A stretch of 36,022 nt of DNA from Candidatus Omnitrophota bacterium (GTDB lineage: Bacteria; Omnitrophota; Gorgyraeia; Zapsychrales; Zapsychraceae): contig JAIORP010000123.1 in the NCBI GenBank assembly GCA_021108075.1, positions 1 through 36,022 of the forward strand, in the 5' to 3' direction. The notes below the pieces were generated by a model, which was given only the letters and a program-made list of their open reading frames with translations, had not been told where the DNA came from and did not search any database. Positions 8,206 to 15,791 of the stretch are shown one piece after another. Both the position numbers and the translations under genes were made by a program. The stretch's first letter is position 1; the number at the start of each line of letters is the position of its first letter.

Positions 8206-9984
8206 ATGACAATGCGAAATTTAGATACCCCAAGATGGTTTGATTTCTTTGGTCAACGTAAAAGAAATTATTTTCTTCTGGCGCTATCGATTTTTATTGC
8301 CTATTTCAATAAATTTCAGAATGCTTTTGTCCTGCACGATTTTGATGTGATTTTCAACTGGGAGCTTATTAAGCCGTTAAGAAATATCCCGATGGTCTTT
8401 ACATCAACAGATTACCCCCTGGGATTTGAGGGGATGTACGCGCCGTTAAAAACATTTTTATACATTTTATTCCATAATGTTTTTGGCACGAACCCTTTTG
8501 GGTATCATTTGCTCGGGATTTTTGGCCATATCGTGACCGCGATCGTGGTTTATCAGATTTTGTTTTTTTTGATGAAAGACGACCGCCTGAGTTTTTTCGG
8601 GGCGGCCCTGTTCGCTCTGCACCCCGTTCAGACAGCGATGGTGAACCCGATGAATCAGGTCGGGGACGTCTGGGGGTATGTTTGCTATTTCTTAGCCTTT
8701 CTCTGTTATGTCCGCTCTTATGAGCCAAAGAACGAGGGCCGCCGTAAGAGTTATATGATTTCGATTGGCGCTTATGCCGCGGGTGTTTTCTTAGCCCCGA
8801 ATTTTATCCATTTGCCGGTTTTATTTTTCATCTACGACGCCATGTCTGATGATATTAAAGTCGATTCGACCTCTCGAAAAGGGATCGTTATGCTCAAACG
8901 GTTATTGCCATTTGTTGTGGTCGCGGGCGCGTACATGGTTTTAAAGTTCGGCGTGACCAGCTTCATCTTTGTCCATAAAGCTGTTTTTGATAACAGTTAC
9001 CAAACGTTCCTCCTCAAATTGTTAGCCTCAGGGCGTTACCTGCTTGTCTTGTTCATGCCGCAATTTCTCGCCTACAACCCGGCCTTATCAAAAGATATTT
9101 ACGCTTTTGGCGTTCAGGACTTTAGTAAGATGGAATTTCTTTTTCTGTCTTTATGGGATATTCCTATTTTGCTTATTTTAGGTTGTATTGGCATTATGGT
9201 ATATTTTCTTGTTCAATCTTATAACAAAAGCCGGCTGGTATCTTTTGCGTTGAGTTGGCTTCTATTCGCCCCGCTACCGTTTATTGTCCTGCCCACAGAA
9301 TATCTTTATGCTGAGAGCTATTTGTACGGGGTACTGTTTGGTTTTTGCCTGATGTTGGCCGCGTTGATCCAAATGTTTTTTCAACATGAGGGGAAGTCTT
9401 TATTGAAAAAGATGGGTTATCTGTATATCGCGGGTTTGCTCGCGCTGATGTTTCTTTACGCCGGGCGGATTATGCAACGGAATAAAGACTGGCGGAACAA
9501 TATTTCTTTCTATTCTGCCGCGATTAAAGATAATCCGACCTATTTTCGCCTGCGCTACGAGTTGGGCGTTGCCTTATTGCAATACCAACAACCACAGGCG
9601 GCCGTGGAACAATTCGCGCGGACATTAGCCCTGAAACCGGATTTTACTGTGGCCTATCTCGACATGGCGGAATCGTTTATGATGTTGAACCGGGATAAAC
9701 AGGCGATTGCGGTGTTGGAAGAAGCGATTACCGTTGACCGGGAGTTTGCGGACGCTCATTATAACCTGGCCGGGCTGTATGCGAAATGGGGGATGTATAA
9801 AAAGGCCAAGGCCGCGTCCGTTGTTGCTGTCACGCATTATCGCCGGCAAGAAGGGGAAACAAAGGCGATGTTTATGAAACAACGTTTTGAGCGCTATGCG
9901 ATGAGCGTCCTTCGAAAAAAAGTGAAGGAATTTGGTCGGATGGCCGAAGACAGGCGCCAGACCGGACAAAAAGACGCAGAATAA
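8206..9984 (+). CDS. TMTC-like GT-C membrane protein with C-terminal TPRs
   Basis: This 592-residue polytopic membrane protein has the layout of the TMTC family, a GT-C fold that uses polyprenyl-phosphate sugars outside the cytoplasmic membrane. After the first membrane span comes an acidic motif in an exported loop (HDFDVIFNW; Asp45 and Asp47), where GT-C enzymes keep their catalytic Asp. The family's ALHPVQTAMV follows around residue 145, then about ten hydrophobic spans up to residue 430. Residues 440-560 form TPR helices (YRLRYELGVALLQY-like, and DAHYNLAGLYAKWG), which usually bind a protein partner. It is a clear paralogue of the gene at 17402-19072, which shares the same order of domains. 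AAAGAGG precedes the ATG. The acceptor is unknown and a role in glycosylation is inferred. Confidence 0.75.
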   Translation: MTMRNLDTPRWFDFFGQRKRNYFLLALSIFIAYFNKFQNAFVLHDFDVIFNWELIKPLRNIPMVFTSTDYPLGFEGMYAPLKTFLYILFHNVFGTNPFGYHLLGIFGHIVTAIVVYQILFFLMKDDRLSFFGAALFALHPVQTAMVNPMNQVGDVWGYVCYFLAFLCYVRSYEPKNEGRRKSYMISIGAYAAGVFLAPNFIHLPVLFFIYDAMSDDIKVDSTSRKGIVMLKRLLPFVVVAGAYMVLKFGVTSFIFVHKAVFDNSYQTFLLKLLASGRYLLVLFMPQFLAYNPALSKDIYAFGVQDFSKMEFLFLSLWDIPILLILGCIGIMVYFLVQSYNKSRLVSFALSWLLFAPLPFIVLPTEYLYAESYLYGVLFGFCLMLAALIQMFFQHEGKSLLKKMGYLYIAGLLALMFLYAGRIMQRNKDWRNNISFYSAAIKDNPTYFRLRYELGVALLQYQQPQAAVEQFARTLALKPDFTVAYLDMAESFMMLNRDKQAIAVLEEAITVDREFADAHYNLAGLYAKWGMYKKAKAASVVAVTHYRRQEGETKAMFMKQRFERYAMSVLRKKVKEFGRMAEDRRQTGQKDAE

Positions 9985-10101
9985 GTTTTTTGTGGGGAAG
10001 CCGTTGATGAAACTCCTTTAACGATGGCTGAATATAAATATGATAGAAGGAGATAAAGCCACGGTCTAGAGAAGGCCGTGGTGCTCTATTGTTACTCGTC
10101 T

Positions 10102-12444
10102 ATGAATACGCGTTTATTGAAAAAATATTTTTCAATCCCTTTGACGTACCCGCAGATTTTTTTAAGCATCGTGGGGATTGTCGCTATCCGCGTTGTTCTT
10201 GAATGGTTGTTATTGGATTTTCCCATTCAACTCAATGGTTTTCAGGATTATGCTCGCTTTTTTTTAGAAAATATATATTTTTTCCTTATCGTGATGCTGG
10301 TTGTTTGCGCCTTTATATCTGTTCTATGTCATCTGTCCCTTAAAAAATTGATGAATTTTGGCGTGAAGATGTACCCGATCATGTGGTTGCCGCCCATTTT
10401 TGATGTGATCTTTTACAGCCGGCAGGAAGGTTATTATTATAGCCGGGCTGAAAATTTTTTGTCGAATATCCTGACTTTTTCTTTTGGCTCCGTGGACGCG
10501 ACGCATGGTCTTGTCTTCGAATTTTTGTTGGCCATCATCTTTGTGATGGTTTTTATTTACATTCAAACCAGAAGCATTGTGAAGACCGTGGTCGCCGGGG
10601 TGTTTATTGACGTGTTCGTGTTTTTTATTTCGACACCGGACCTGGTGTTCGGACCGGAACAGGCCAGTTATGTTAATGATTTTTTTCTTCCGTTGTATTA
10701 TTTTTTCCCTTTTGTTATCTTGTTGGTCGCCTTTCTTTATTTCTTTGACGATCGAAAACTCAAGGCCCTGTTTTCGAATTTACGTTTAGCGCGGGCAGCC
10801 GCTTTTGTCCTGGCTGTTGTGATGGGGGGGATCGCGCGCTATAAGGCGACAAATGAAATTTATCCCTTTACGATTTTTTTAGGCAGCGTTGCCGCGTTTT
10901 ATTTCTGGGAAGTCTGTGTTATTGTCAACGATATCTTCGATCTTGAGATTGACACGGTTACCAATACCGACCGGCCCCTTGTCCAGAATGTCTTTACGTT
11001 AGAGGAGTACTGGTTGTTAGCCGGTCTGTTAACACTGTTGTCGTTATCTTTTGCTTTTGTTATCAATTATGTGGTTGGCCTGCTTGTGCTTTTTGCGCTT
11101 GGCCTGGGATACGCCTATTCTTGCCCGCCATTCCGATTGCGGAAACATTTTGGTGGTTATATCGTGATCGGCCTGGCCTTGAGCCTTTGTTTGTACGTCG
11201 GTTTTTTCGCGGTGAATCCATACACCGTCGTTCCCTTGAAATTTATATATTTCACGGTTTTTGTCTTCATTTTTGGGTCGGTCCTGCCTTTGGCCAAAGA
11301 TATTAAGGACATTGAAGGGGATAAGTCGCAGCATATTGTGAATGTCTTCACATTGTTCCCCCGCGATAAAGCTAAAAAGATTGTGATGGGCATTCTGTTC
11401 TGTGTTCTAAACCTGCCAGCTTTTTTTGGTTATTCTTTCGTGATTATTCCGCTGAGCGTCCTCGCGTTATGGATTTTTTATAAATGGGAATCGATCCGCG
11501 TTATTTATGTGGTGGGGATGCTGATCACGTGTTTTTTATTTGTCCTGTTGTTGCCGGATTATGCCCCTTTGTTGGAGATCAACAAAGACATCAGTGATTT
11601 TAACAGCAAACAGCAGCATCCCTATAATTATGTGATTGTTATTAACAGAATGAACCAGGTCAAAGGTGTTGTTTTTGAGCGGAATGGATGGTTGATCCTG
11701 CAATCGTTGTTAAGTCCATACACGCGAATGAATAAGTATGAGCGGATTATTTGGAATCCCGCGGGGCCTAAAAAAACGGACGGTTTTCTTTCCTGGTGGC
11801 CTGGAGTCAAACAGAAATTGTATTTCAGCAATAAGGACCCCCTTGCGGTTGATTATCATGTGGATGTGACCATGTGGATGTTAAAACGCGGGAAGAATTT
11901 GTTGGCGGAAAAAAGACTGAAGTCTTTTTTAGGTGTCGCGGCTCTGGATCAACCTTTTCAAAAAGCCTGTGCTGACGTCAGTTGCCAATCAGATTTTATT
12001 GTTCGTGCCTCACAGCCCTCCGCAAGTCAACGTTCCATGGATATTCTGACGATGGCCAATGTTCTTTCTTCCCTGGAGCCAAACACAAAATATGCTCATG
12101 TCGTCAAGGAGGAAAACCAACGGTTGATTAATCATATTATTGAGAATTTAGACTATCCGTCCTTCATGCCGTATATCGAACCAGTGGTCGTGGAAGAATT
12201 CCTGTTGTTGTTTTACGACCAGGAATTTATACCTTTCTTGACGGAAAAAGCGCGCGCGAGATTGCGACAAAGTTTTCAGAAAAAATATGCCGGTCTGGGG
12301 TCGTCACCGGCGGGATTGCTCATGACCGCTGAAGGCGAAAGCATCGCGCACACACAGGTTGTCGCCGTGAACCATGTGTTGCCGGTTTTGATGGTAGAAT
12401 ATGCCAGAGAGCATTTTAAATTTTTATCAGTTCAGGACCAATAA
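10102..12444 (+). CDS. UbiA-type prenyltransferase fused to extra membrane and soluble domains
   Basis: The core (about residues 225-490, numbered from ATG 10102) is a UbiA-superfamily membrane prenyltransferase. It has the first aspartate motif NDIFDLEID near residue 275 and the second, KDIKDIEGD, near 398; both bind Mg and the prenyl diphosphate. It is preceded by an unrecognised membrane domain of about five or six spans (1-225) and followed by roughly 290 residues of soluble sequence with no domain I recognise (starting NYVIVINRMNQVKGVVFE). Simple UbiA enzymes are about 290-320 residues, so this is a large fusion. ATG 10102 (MNTRLLKKYF) is preferred; GTG 10078 is in frame. The nearest Shine-Dalgarno (GAAGGAGA, 10046-10053) is far upstream and separated by a hairpin (10059-10064 with 10076-10081). 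It leads a tight operon: the next gene begins 8 bases after its stop. Substrate unknown. Confidence 0.75.
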   Translation: MNTRLLKKYFSIPLTYPQIFLSIVGIVAIRVVLEWLLLDFPIQLNGFQDYARFFLENIYFFLIVMLVVCAFISVLCHLSLKKLMNFGVKMYPIMWLPPIFDVIFYSRQEGYYYSRAENFLSNILTFSFGSVDATHGLVFEFLLAIIFVMVFIYIQTRSIVKTVVAGVFIDVFVFFISTPDLVFGPEQASYVNDFFLPLYYFFPFVILLVAFLYFFDDRKLKALFSNLRLARAAAFVLAVVMGGIARYKATNEIYPFTIFLGSVAAFYFWEVCVIVNDIFDLEIDTVTNTDRPLVQNVFTLEEYWLLAGLLTLLSLSFAFVINYVVGLLVLFALGLGYAYSCPPFRLRKHFGGYIVIGLALSLCLYVGFFAVNPYTVVPLKFIYFTVFVFIFGSVLPLAKDIKDIEGDKSQHIVNVFTLFPRDKAKKIVMGILFCVLNLPAFFGYSFVIIPLSVLALWIFYKWESIRVIYVVGMLITCFLFVLLLPDYAPLLEINKDISDFNSKQQHPYNYVIVINRMNQVKGVVFERNGWLILQSLLSPYTRMNKYERIIWNPAGPKKTDGFLSWWPGVKQKLYFSNKDPLAVDYHVDVTMWMLKRGKNLLAEKRLKSFLGVAALDQPFQKACADVSCQSDFIVRASQPSASQRSMDILTMANVLSSLEPNTKYAHVVKEENQRLINHIIENLDYPSFMPYIEPVVVEEFLLLFYDQEFIPFLTEKARARLRQSFQKKYAGLGSSPAGLLMTAEGESIAHTQVVAVNHVLPVLMVEYAREHFKFLSVQDQ

Positions 12445-12452
12445 GGAATGGA

Positions 12453-13139
12453 ATGAGCCTCTTAAAAAGAATCATCACGTTTATGCTGGCGTTTTGCAGC
12501 ATTGTCTATGAGTTGTTGCTGGCGCAGACACTGGCGGCTTTTCTGGAAAACACGGTGTTGCGCTACAGTATAACGATTGGCTTATATATGTTTGCCATGG
12601 GAATGGGGTCGATGCTGATTAGCGAGAAGCAACTGAAGCGTCCGGTCATAAGTTTATTGACGACAGAGATCGCGTTATCTGTCGCCGGAGGGTTTTCTGT
12701 CATCCTGTTGCACAGTGTCCATGCCCTGTTGCCCGGGCGGATCATATTTTTAGTCGCGGCGCACGCGTTGATGATTCTGGTCGGATTTCTAACCGGTTTT
12801 GAAATACCGTTATTGCTGGCCTGGAAGGAAAACGGCTTGCCGTCTTCTGAATTTAAAATTTTGGGCGTGAATTATTTTGGCGCTTTTATCGGCGCTATTT
12901 CATTCGCTTTTATTTTTTATCCCCTGATTGGTTTGCTCCCGTCAGCTTTAATTGTCGGCGGGATCAACGCCCTGGTGGGAACGTCATTGATTTTCAAACA
13001 ACGAGACGTGTCCTCCGGACAGGAGGCCCGTTTCAGAACACGCTGGATTATTCAGCTCATCTTTTTTTTCGTGTTGATGATCGTTGTTGTCCTGTCAGGT
13101 CACTTGAATGAATTTTTTATAAACCTTTACTTAAGGTAA
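12453..13139 (+). CDS. Stand-alone membrane domain of the spermidine-synthase-like family
   Basis: This 228-residue protein is almost wholly hydrophobic, with about seven membrane spans. It resembles the N-terminal membrane half of the fused synthase encoded two genes on (13504-15402): both begin with the same layout around YELLLAQT, then an SxTIGxYxxAMGxG segment, then an E-[IF]-PLL motif. It lacks the Rossmann-like aminopropyltransferase half. Start, stop, spacing (8 bases after the UbiA gene, 6 before speD) and AAGGA site all look intact, so it is a short paralogue and not a truncated pseudogene. It could pair with the full-length protein. No reaction can be assigned. Confidence 0.7.
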   Translation: MSLLKRIITFMLAFCSIVYELLLAQTLAAFLENTVLRYSITIGLYMFAMGMGSMLISEKQLKRPVISLLTTEIALSVAGGFSVILLHSVHALLPGRIIFLVAAHALMILVGFLTGFEIPLLLAWKENGLPSSEFKILGVNYFGAFIGAISFAFIFYPLIGLLPSALIVGGINALVGTSLIFKQRDVSSGQEARFRTRWIIQLIFFFVLMIVVVLSGHLNEFFINLYLR

Positions 13140-13145
13140 GAAAAA

Positions 13146-13502
13146 ATGGAAGAAAAACAAAATATTTTTGGTTGTCATTACATTGTCGAATACATCGGAT
13201 GCGACACCGAAAAATTGAAATGGTCAGCTCCGGTTGAAGAGGCGTTGCTTGAATCCGCGCGTTTGAGCCAGGCCACGATCAAACAACATGCCGTTCATCA
13301 ATATGAACCGAATGGCGTGAGCGGGTTTATTTTTATTGCCGAGTCCCATGTGTCTGTGCACACGTGGCCGGAAAGTCAATATGTTGCTTTTGATGTGTTG
13401 ACGTGCGGCGAGAAAATGGACTCGCAGGTCATTATCGACTACATGCGTGATTTTTTTAAGGCTTCGAAAACGAATGTTCAAAAGATCCTGAGAGGTTTCT
13501 AG
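13146..13502 (+). CDS. speD: S-adenosylmethionine decarboxylase proenzyme (SpeD/SpeH, short bacterial type)
   Basis: This enzyme decarboxylates SAM to give the aminopropyl donor for polyamine synthesis. It is 118 residues, close to the 115-130 of the prokaryotic SpeH type. The self-cleavage site is clear: in IAESHVSVHTWPE the chain would break between Glu66 and Ser67, Ser67 becoming the pyruvoyl group. His72 and Cys87 (DVLTCGEK) are the other conserved catalytic residues. It lies 6 bases after one membrane-domain gene and 1 base before the membrane-fused synthase, so its product is presumably used by that synthase. Confidence 0.95.
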   Translation: MEEKQNIFGCHYIVEYIGCDTEKLKWSAPVEEALLESARLSQATIKQHAVHQYEPNGVSGFIFIAESHVSVHTWPESQYVAFDVLTCGEKMDSQVIIDYMRDFFKASKTNVQKILRGF

Positions 13503-13503
13503 T

Positions 13504-15402
13504 ATGTCGATCCCGTCAAAGTATCATTATTCCATCATTTTGTCGATGACGTTCGTCCTTGCGGCCTGCAGCCTGCTGTATGAATTGCTTTTGGCCCAGA
13601 CGATCAGTTTTCTGGCCTCACACACGGTTATGTGGTACAGCTTGACGATCGGCATTTACATCGCCGCGATGGGCTGGGGCGCTTTCTGGTGTGAGCGGGT
13701 TGTTGGGCGTTTCGAGCAAAGTGTTTTGCTGTTACGCGTTGAGTTCGCTTTATGCGCTCTGGGCTCTTTATCCGTTTGTGTGATTTATTTTTTTCATTTA
13801 TGGGCCAGTTATTTTTGGATCAACGGCATCATGGTCGGCCTGTATGCCATCCCTTTCTTTCTCGCGTATCTTTTTTTCGTCGTGAGCATCGGGGTCCTAA
13901 GTGGCTGGGAATTTCCCCTGTTAATGAAAATGGCACAGGATATTAAGGACGATGAACGCGTGGTGAATAAGATTTTGGCGATGGACTACTTCGGTTCTTT
14001 GACAGCCGGATTAATTTTTCCGCTTGTTTTATTGCCGCATTGTGAACTGATCACCATTGGTTTTATAACCGCCCTGATCAACCTTCTCATCGCGGGGCTG
14101 ATTTATTTTTGTTACGCGAAACCCCATCTTAAAAAGTTTTATGGCCGGTTGTTAGCGGGCCTGGGCTTGTTCTTGCTGTTTTGTTTTATCCGCCTGGATG
14201 CGGTTCACCAATATTTTTTGCAGAAATTTTATTATTATGAAGAGCAGATGGAGACGCTGGCCGATGTTTTAAAGCCCATGAAGGGTTTCCCTGCGGTAGA
14301 ACGTGTCAGCTCCGCGTACCAAAAGATTGATCTCGTCCGGTCACCGTCCATGCCGTCGCCTTTCGGCGAGTTGATTGAAATTTACAGCCGTAAATATCAA
14401 CAACAGCCCCGGTTGCCCCGTGATTATGTGCTGTATATCGACGGTATATTTCAATTTTGGACAAATTTTGAGGAGCTGTATCATGAATATTTTGCCCACA
14501 TCCCTGTTGTGCTGAATGACCAGGTTCCTGAGTCTGTCTTGATCCTGGGAGCTGGAGACGGGTTGTTGTTGCGCGAAATAATCAAATATCAGCAAGTGAA
14601 AAGAATAACCTTGGTGGATATTGATGCCATGGTTGTTGAATGGGCCCAAACACATCCGGTTATGGCACAAACCAATCAGAACGCCTTTGATGATCCCCGC
14701 GTGCGGGTTTTAATTGAAGACGCGTATCAATTTGTCCGGCGGACAGATGAAAAATATGATGCGATTTATATGGACTTTCCCGCCCCGGAAAATTATCACA
14801 TCAGCAAATTGTATAGCCGTGAATTTTACACGTTTGTTCGAAAGTCATTGAAACCGGATGGGTATGTTGTGCTGGATGCGCCATTTTTAGCGATGAAGGG
14901 CAACACGTCTGCTCTGGCCAGGGACCCTTTTGACGCGGATTGGTTGGTTTACTATCACACGATAAAAGCGGCAGGGTTTCAGACGGTCAAACCGTTTTTT
15001 ACCCGTTTGGAGAATGATCAACCGCAAGCGTTAAAAATTTTGAAGGATCAAATCGGCGACGCGCATCGTTTAATCGTGCGTGAAGCCAATATGGGTGGTG
15101 CCAGGCAACAAAAAGAAATCATCGGGGCCGACAATATCGCGCGGCATATGCTTGGCGATTTTGTGAATGATTATACCCAGCGTTTTGTCATGCTCAGGGC
15201 GGATTCCAGGGATTTGAACATGGTTTATAAAGATTTTGGAATCACTTTTGATGTGCTGGACAAAAAACGGTTTGAGCTTTCGGTCTCGGGGCCGCAGGGC
15301 CAGGATTTTCAGCAAACACTGAATAAGAAATATTTGAATTCGGTCATGCGTCCGGTTATTCCGGATTTGTCGAACTGGTATACCCTTAAGATCATTTATT
15401 GA
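13504..15402 (+). CDS. Membrane-fused spermidine-synthase-like aminopropyltransferase
   Basis: The protein has 632 residues. Residues 1-240 form about seven membrane spans and the rest is a class I SAM-type aminopropyltransferase domain. The polyamine-synthase signatures are visible: YIDGIFQFW (Asp314), YHEYFAHIP (326-328 YHE), the nucleotide loop LILGAGDGLLLREII (about 347), LVDIDAMVVEWA and FDDPRVRVLIEDA. The motif that usually reads D-x-P/T-D-P (second Asp is the catalytic base) here reads DFPAP at 424-428, so that Asp appears to be Ala427. The enzyme may therefore use a different acceptor, have another catalytic base, or be inactive. GAGAGG precedes the ATG, 1 base after speD. Last gene of the operon. 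Confidence 0.82.
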   Translation: MSIPSKYHYSIILSMTFVLAACSLLYELLLAQTISFLASHTVMWYSLTIGIYIAAMGWGAFWCERVVGRFEQSVLLLRVEFALCALGSLSVCVIYFFHLWASYFWINGIMVGLYAIPFFLAYLFFVVSIGVLSGWEFPLLMKMAQDIKDDERVVNKILAMDYFGSLTAGLIFPLVLLPHCELITIGFITALINLLIAGLIYFCYAKPHLKKFYGRLLAGLGLFLLFCFIRLDAVHQYFLQKFYYYEEQMETLADVLKPMKGFPAVERVSSAYQKIDLVRSPSMPSPFGELIEIYSRKYQQQPRLPRDYVLYIDGIFQFWTNFEELYHEYFAHIPVVLNDQVPESVLILGAGDGLLLREIIKYQQVKRITLVDIDAMVVEWAQTHPVMAQTNQNAFDDPRVRVLIEDAYQFVRRTDEKYDAIYMDFPAPENYHISKLYSREFYTFVRKSLKPDGYVVLDAPFLAMKGNTSALARDPFDADWLVYYHTIKAAGFQTVKPFFTRLENDQPQALKILKDQIGDAHRLIVREANMGGARQQKEIIGADNIARHMLGDFVNDYTQRFVMLRADSRDLNMVYKDFGITFDVLDKKRFELSVSGPQGQDFQQTLNKKYLNSVMRPVIPDLSNWYTLKIIY

Positions 15403-15531
15403 CGCGCTTGTTGTCGGGTGTCTTCCTGAGAGTTTACGGCTATCGGAAGCCTCTTCGCGTTCCCTGGAGAAGATGTTATTTTTTATTTAATCAGATATAA
15501 TAATAGTACAGCTGTCGTTACGAGTGCAATA

Positions 15532-15613
15532 ATACCAATTCCATTAAATAATGACCAAACCCAATTTTGCTTTTTAGAATTAAGATAGAACAATTTATTA
15601 ATGGATTTGGTAT
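15532..15613 (-). repeat. 82-bp palindromic dispersed repeat, copy 2
   Basis: Its reverse complement matches 4839-4920 over all 82 bases with about 5 mismatches, all within the central 25 bases. The ends (ataccaattccattaa and ttaatggatttggtat) form an imperfect inverted repeat. Confidence 0.8.
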
Positions 15614-15616
15614 AAC

Positions 15617-15755
15617 AAATTAATTTTTGCACTAAAGGGGTGTGGGGGGAGATCGTCCCCACGCTTTTGGGGGTGCTTAGTCCCGCCGGAGGTGGGACGC
15701 CGAAGGGGGACGAGTCCCCCTGGCGGAAGTGGCTCGCTTATGAAAAAATTAATTT
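15617..15755. other. Three-hairpin element bounded by an AT-rich inverted repeat
   Basis: A perfect 12-base inverted repeat (AAATTAATTTTT at 15617-15628, its complement at 15744-15755) encloses a GC-rich core with three strong hairpins. These are 15640-15647 with 15657-15664 (8 bp, one wobble); 15680-15687 with 15691-15698 (8 bp, GGA loop); and 15705-15710 with 15715-15720 (GGGGGA/TCCCCC, CGAG loop), the last inside a CGCC/GGCG stem. The whole can fold as a multi-branched junction. The core is far more G+C-rich than its surroundings. It could be a structured mobile element, a leader RNA or an ncRNA. It ends 36 bases before the radical SAM start codon. Confidence 0.6.
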
Positions 15756-15791
15756 AGCGAGACACTGGATGGGATAAAAGTTGGAGTTCTT

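Larger units (their letters stand above)
15403..15791. other. Intergenic region with two palindromic elements
   Basis: This 389-base gap separates the polyamine-type operon from the radical SAM gene. It contains an 82-bp repeat copy (15532-15613) directly followed by a three-hairpin element (15617-15755). The first 125 bases show nothing I can name. Confidence 0.55.

Noticed and set aside
12453..13139. Reading this gene as a truncated pseudogene of the fused synthase
   Set aside because: It has its own ribosome binding site, intact ends and tight operon spacing, and it stops cleanly at the end of the membrane domain.
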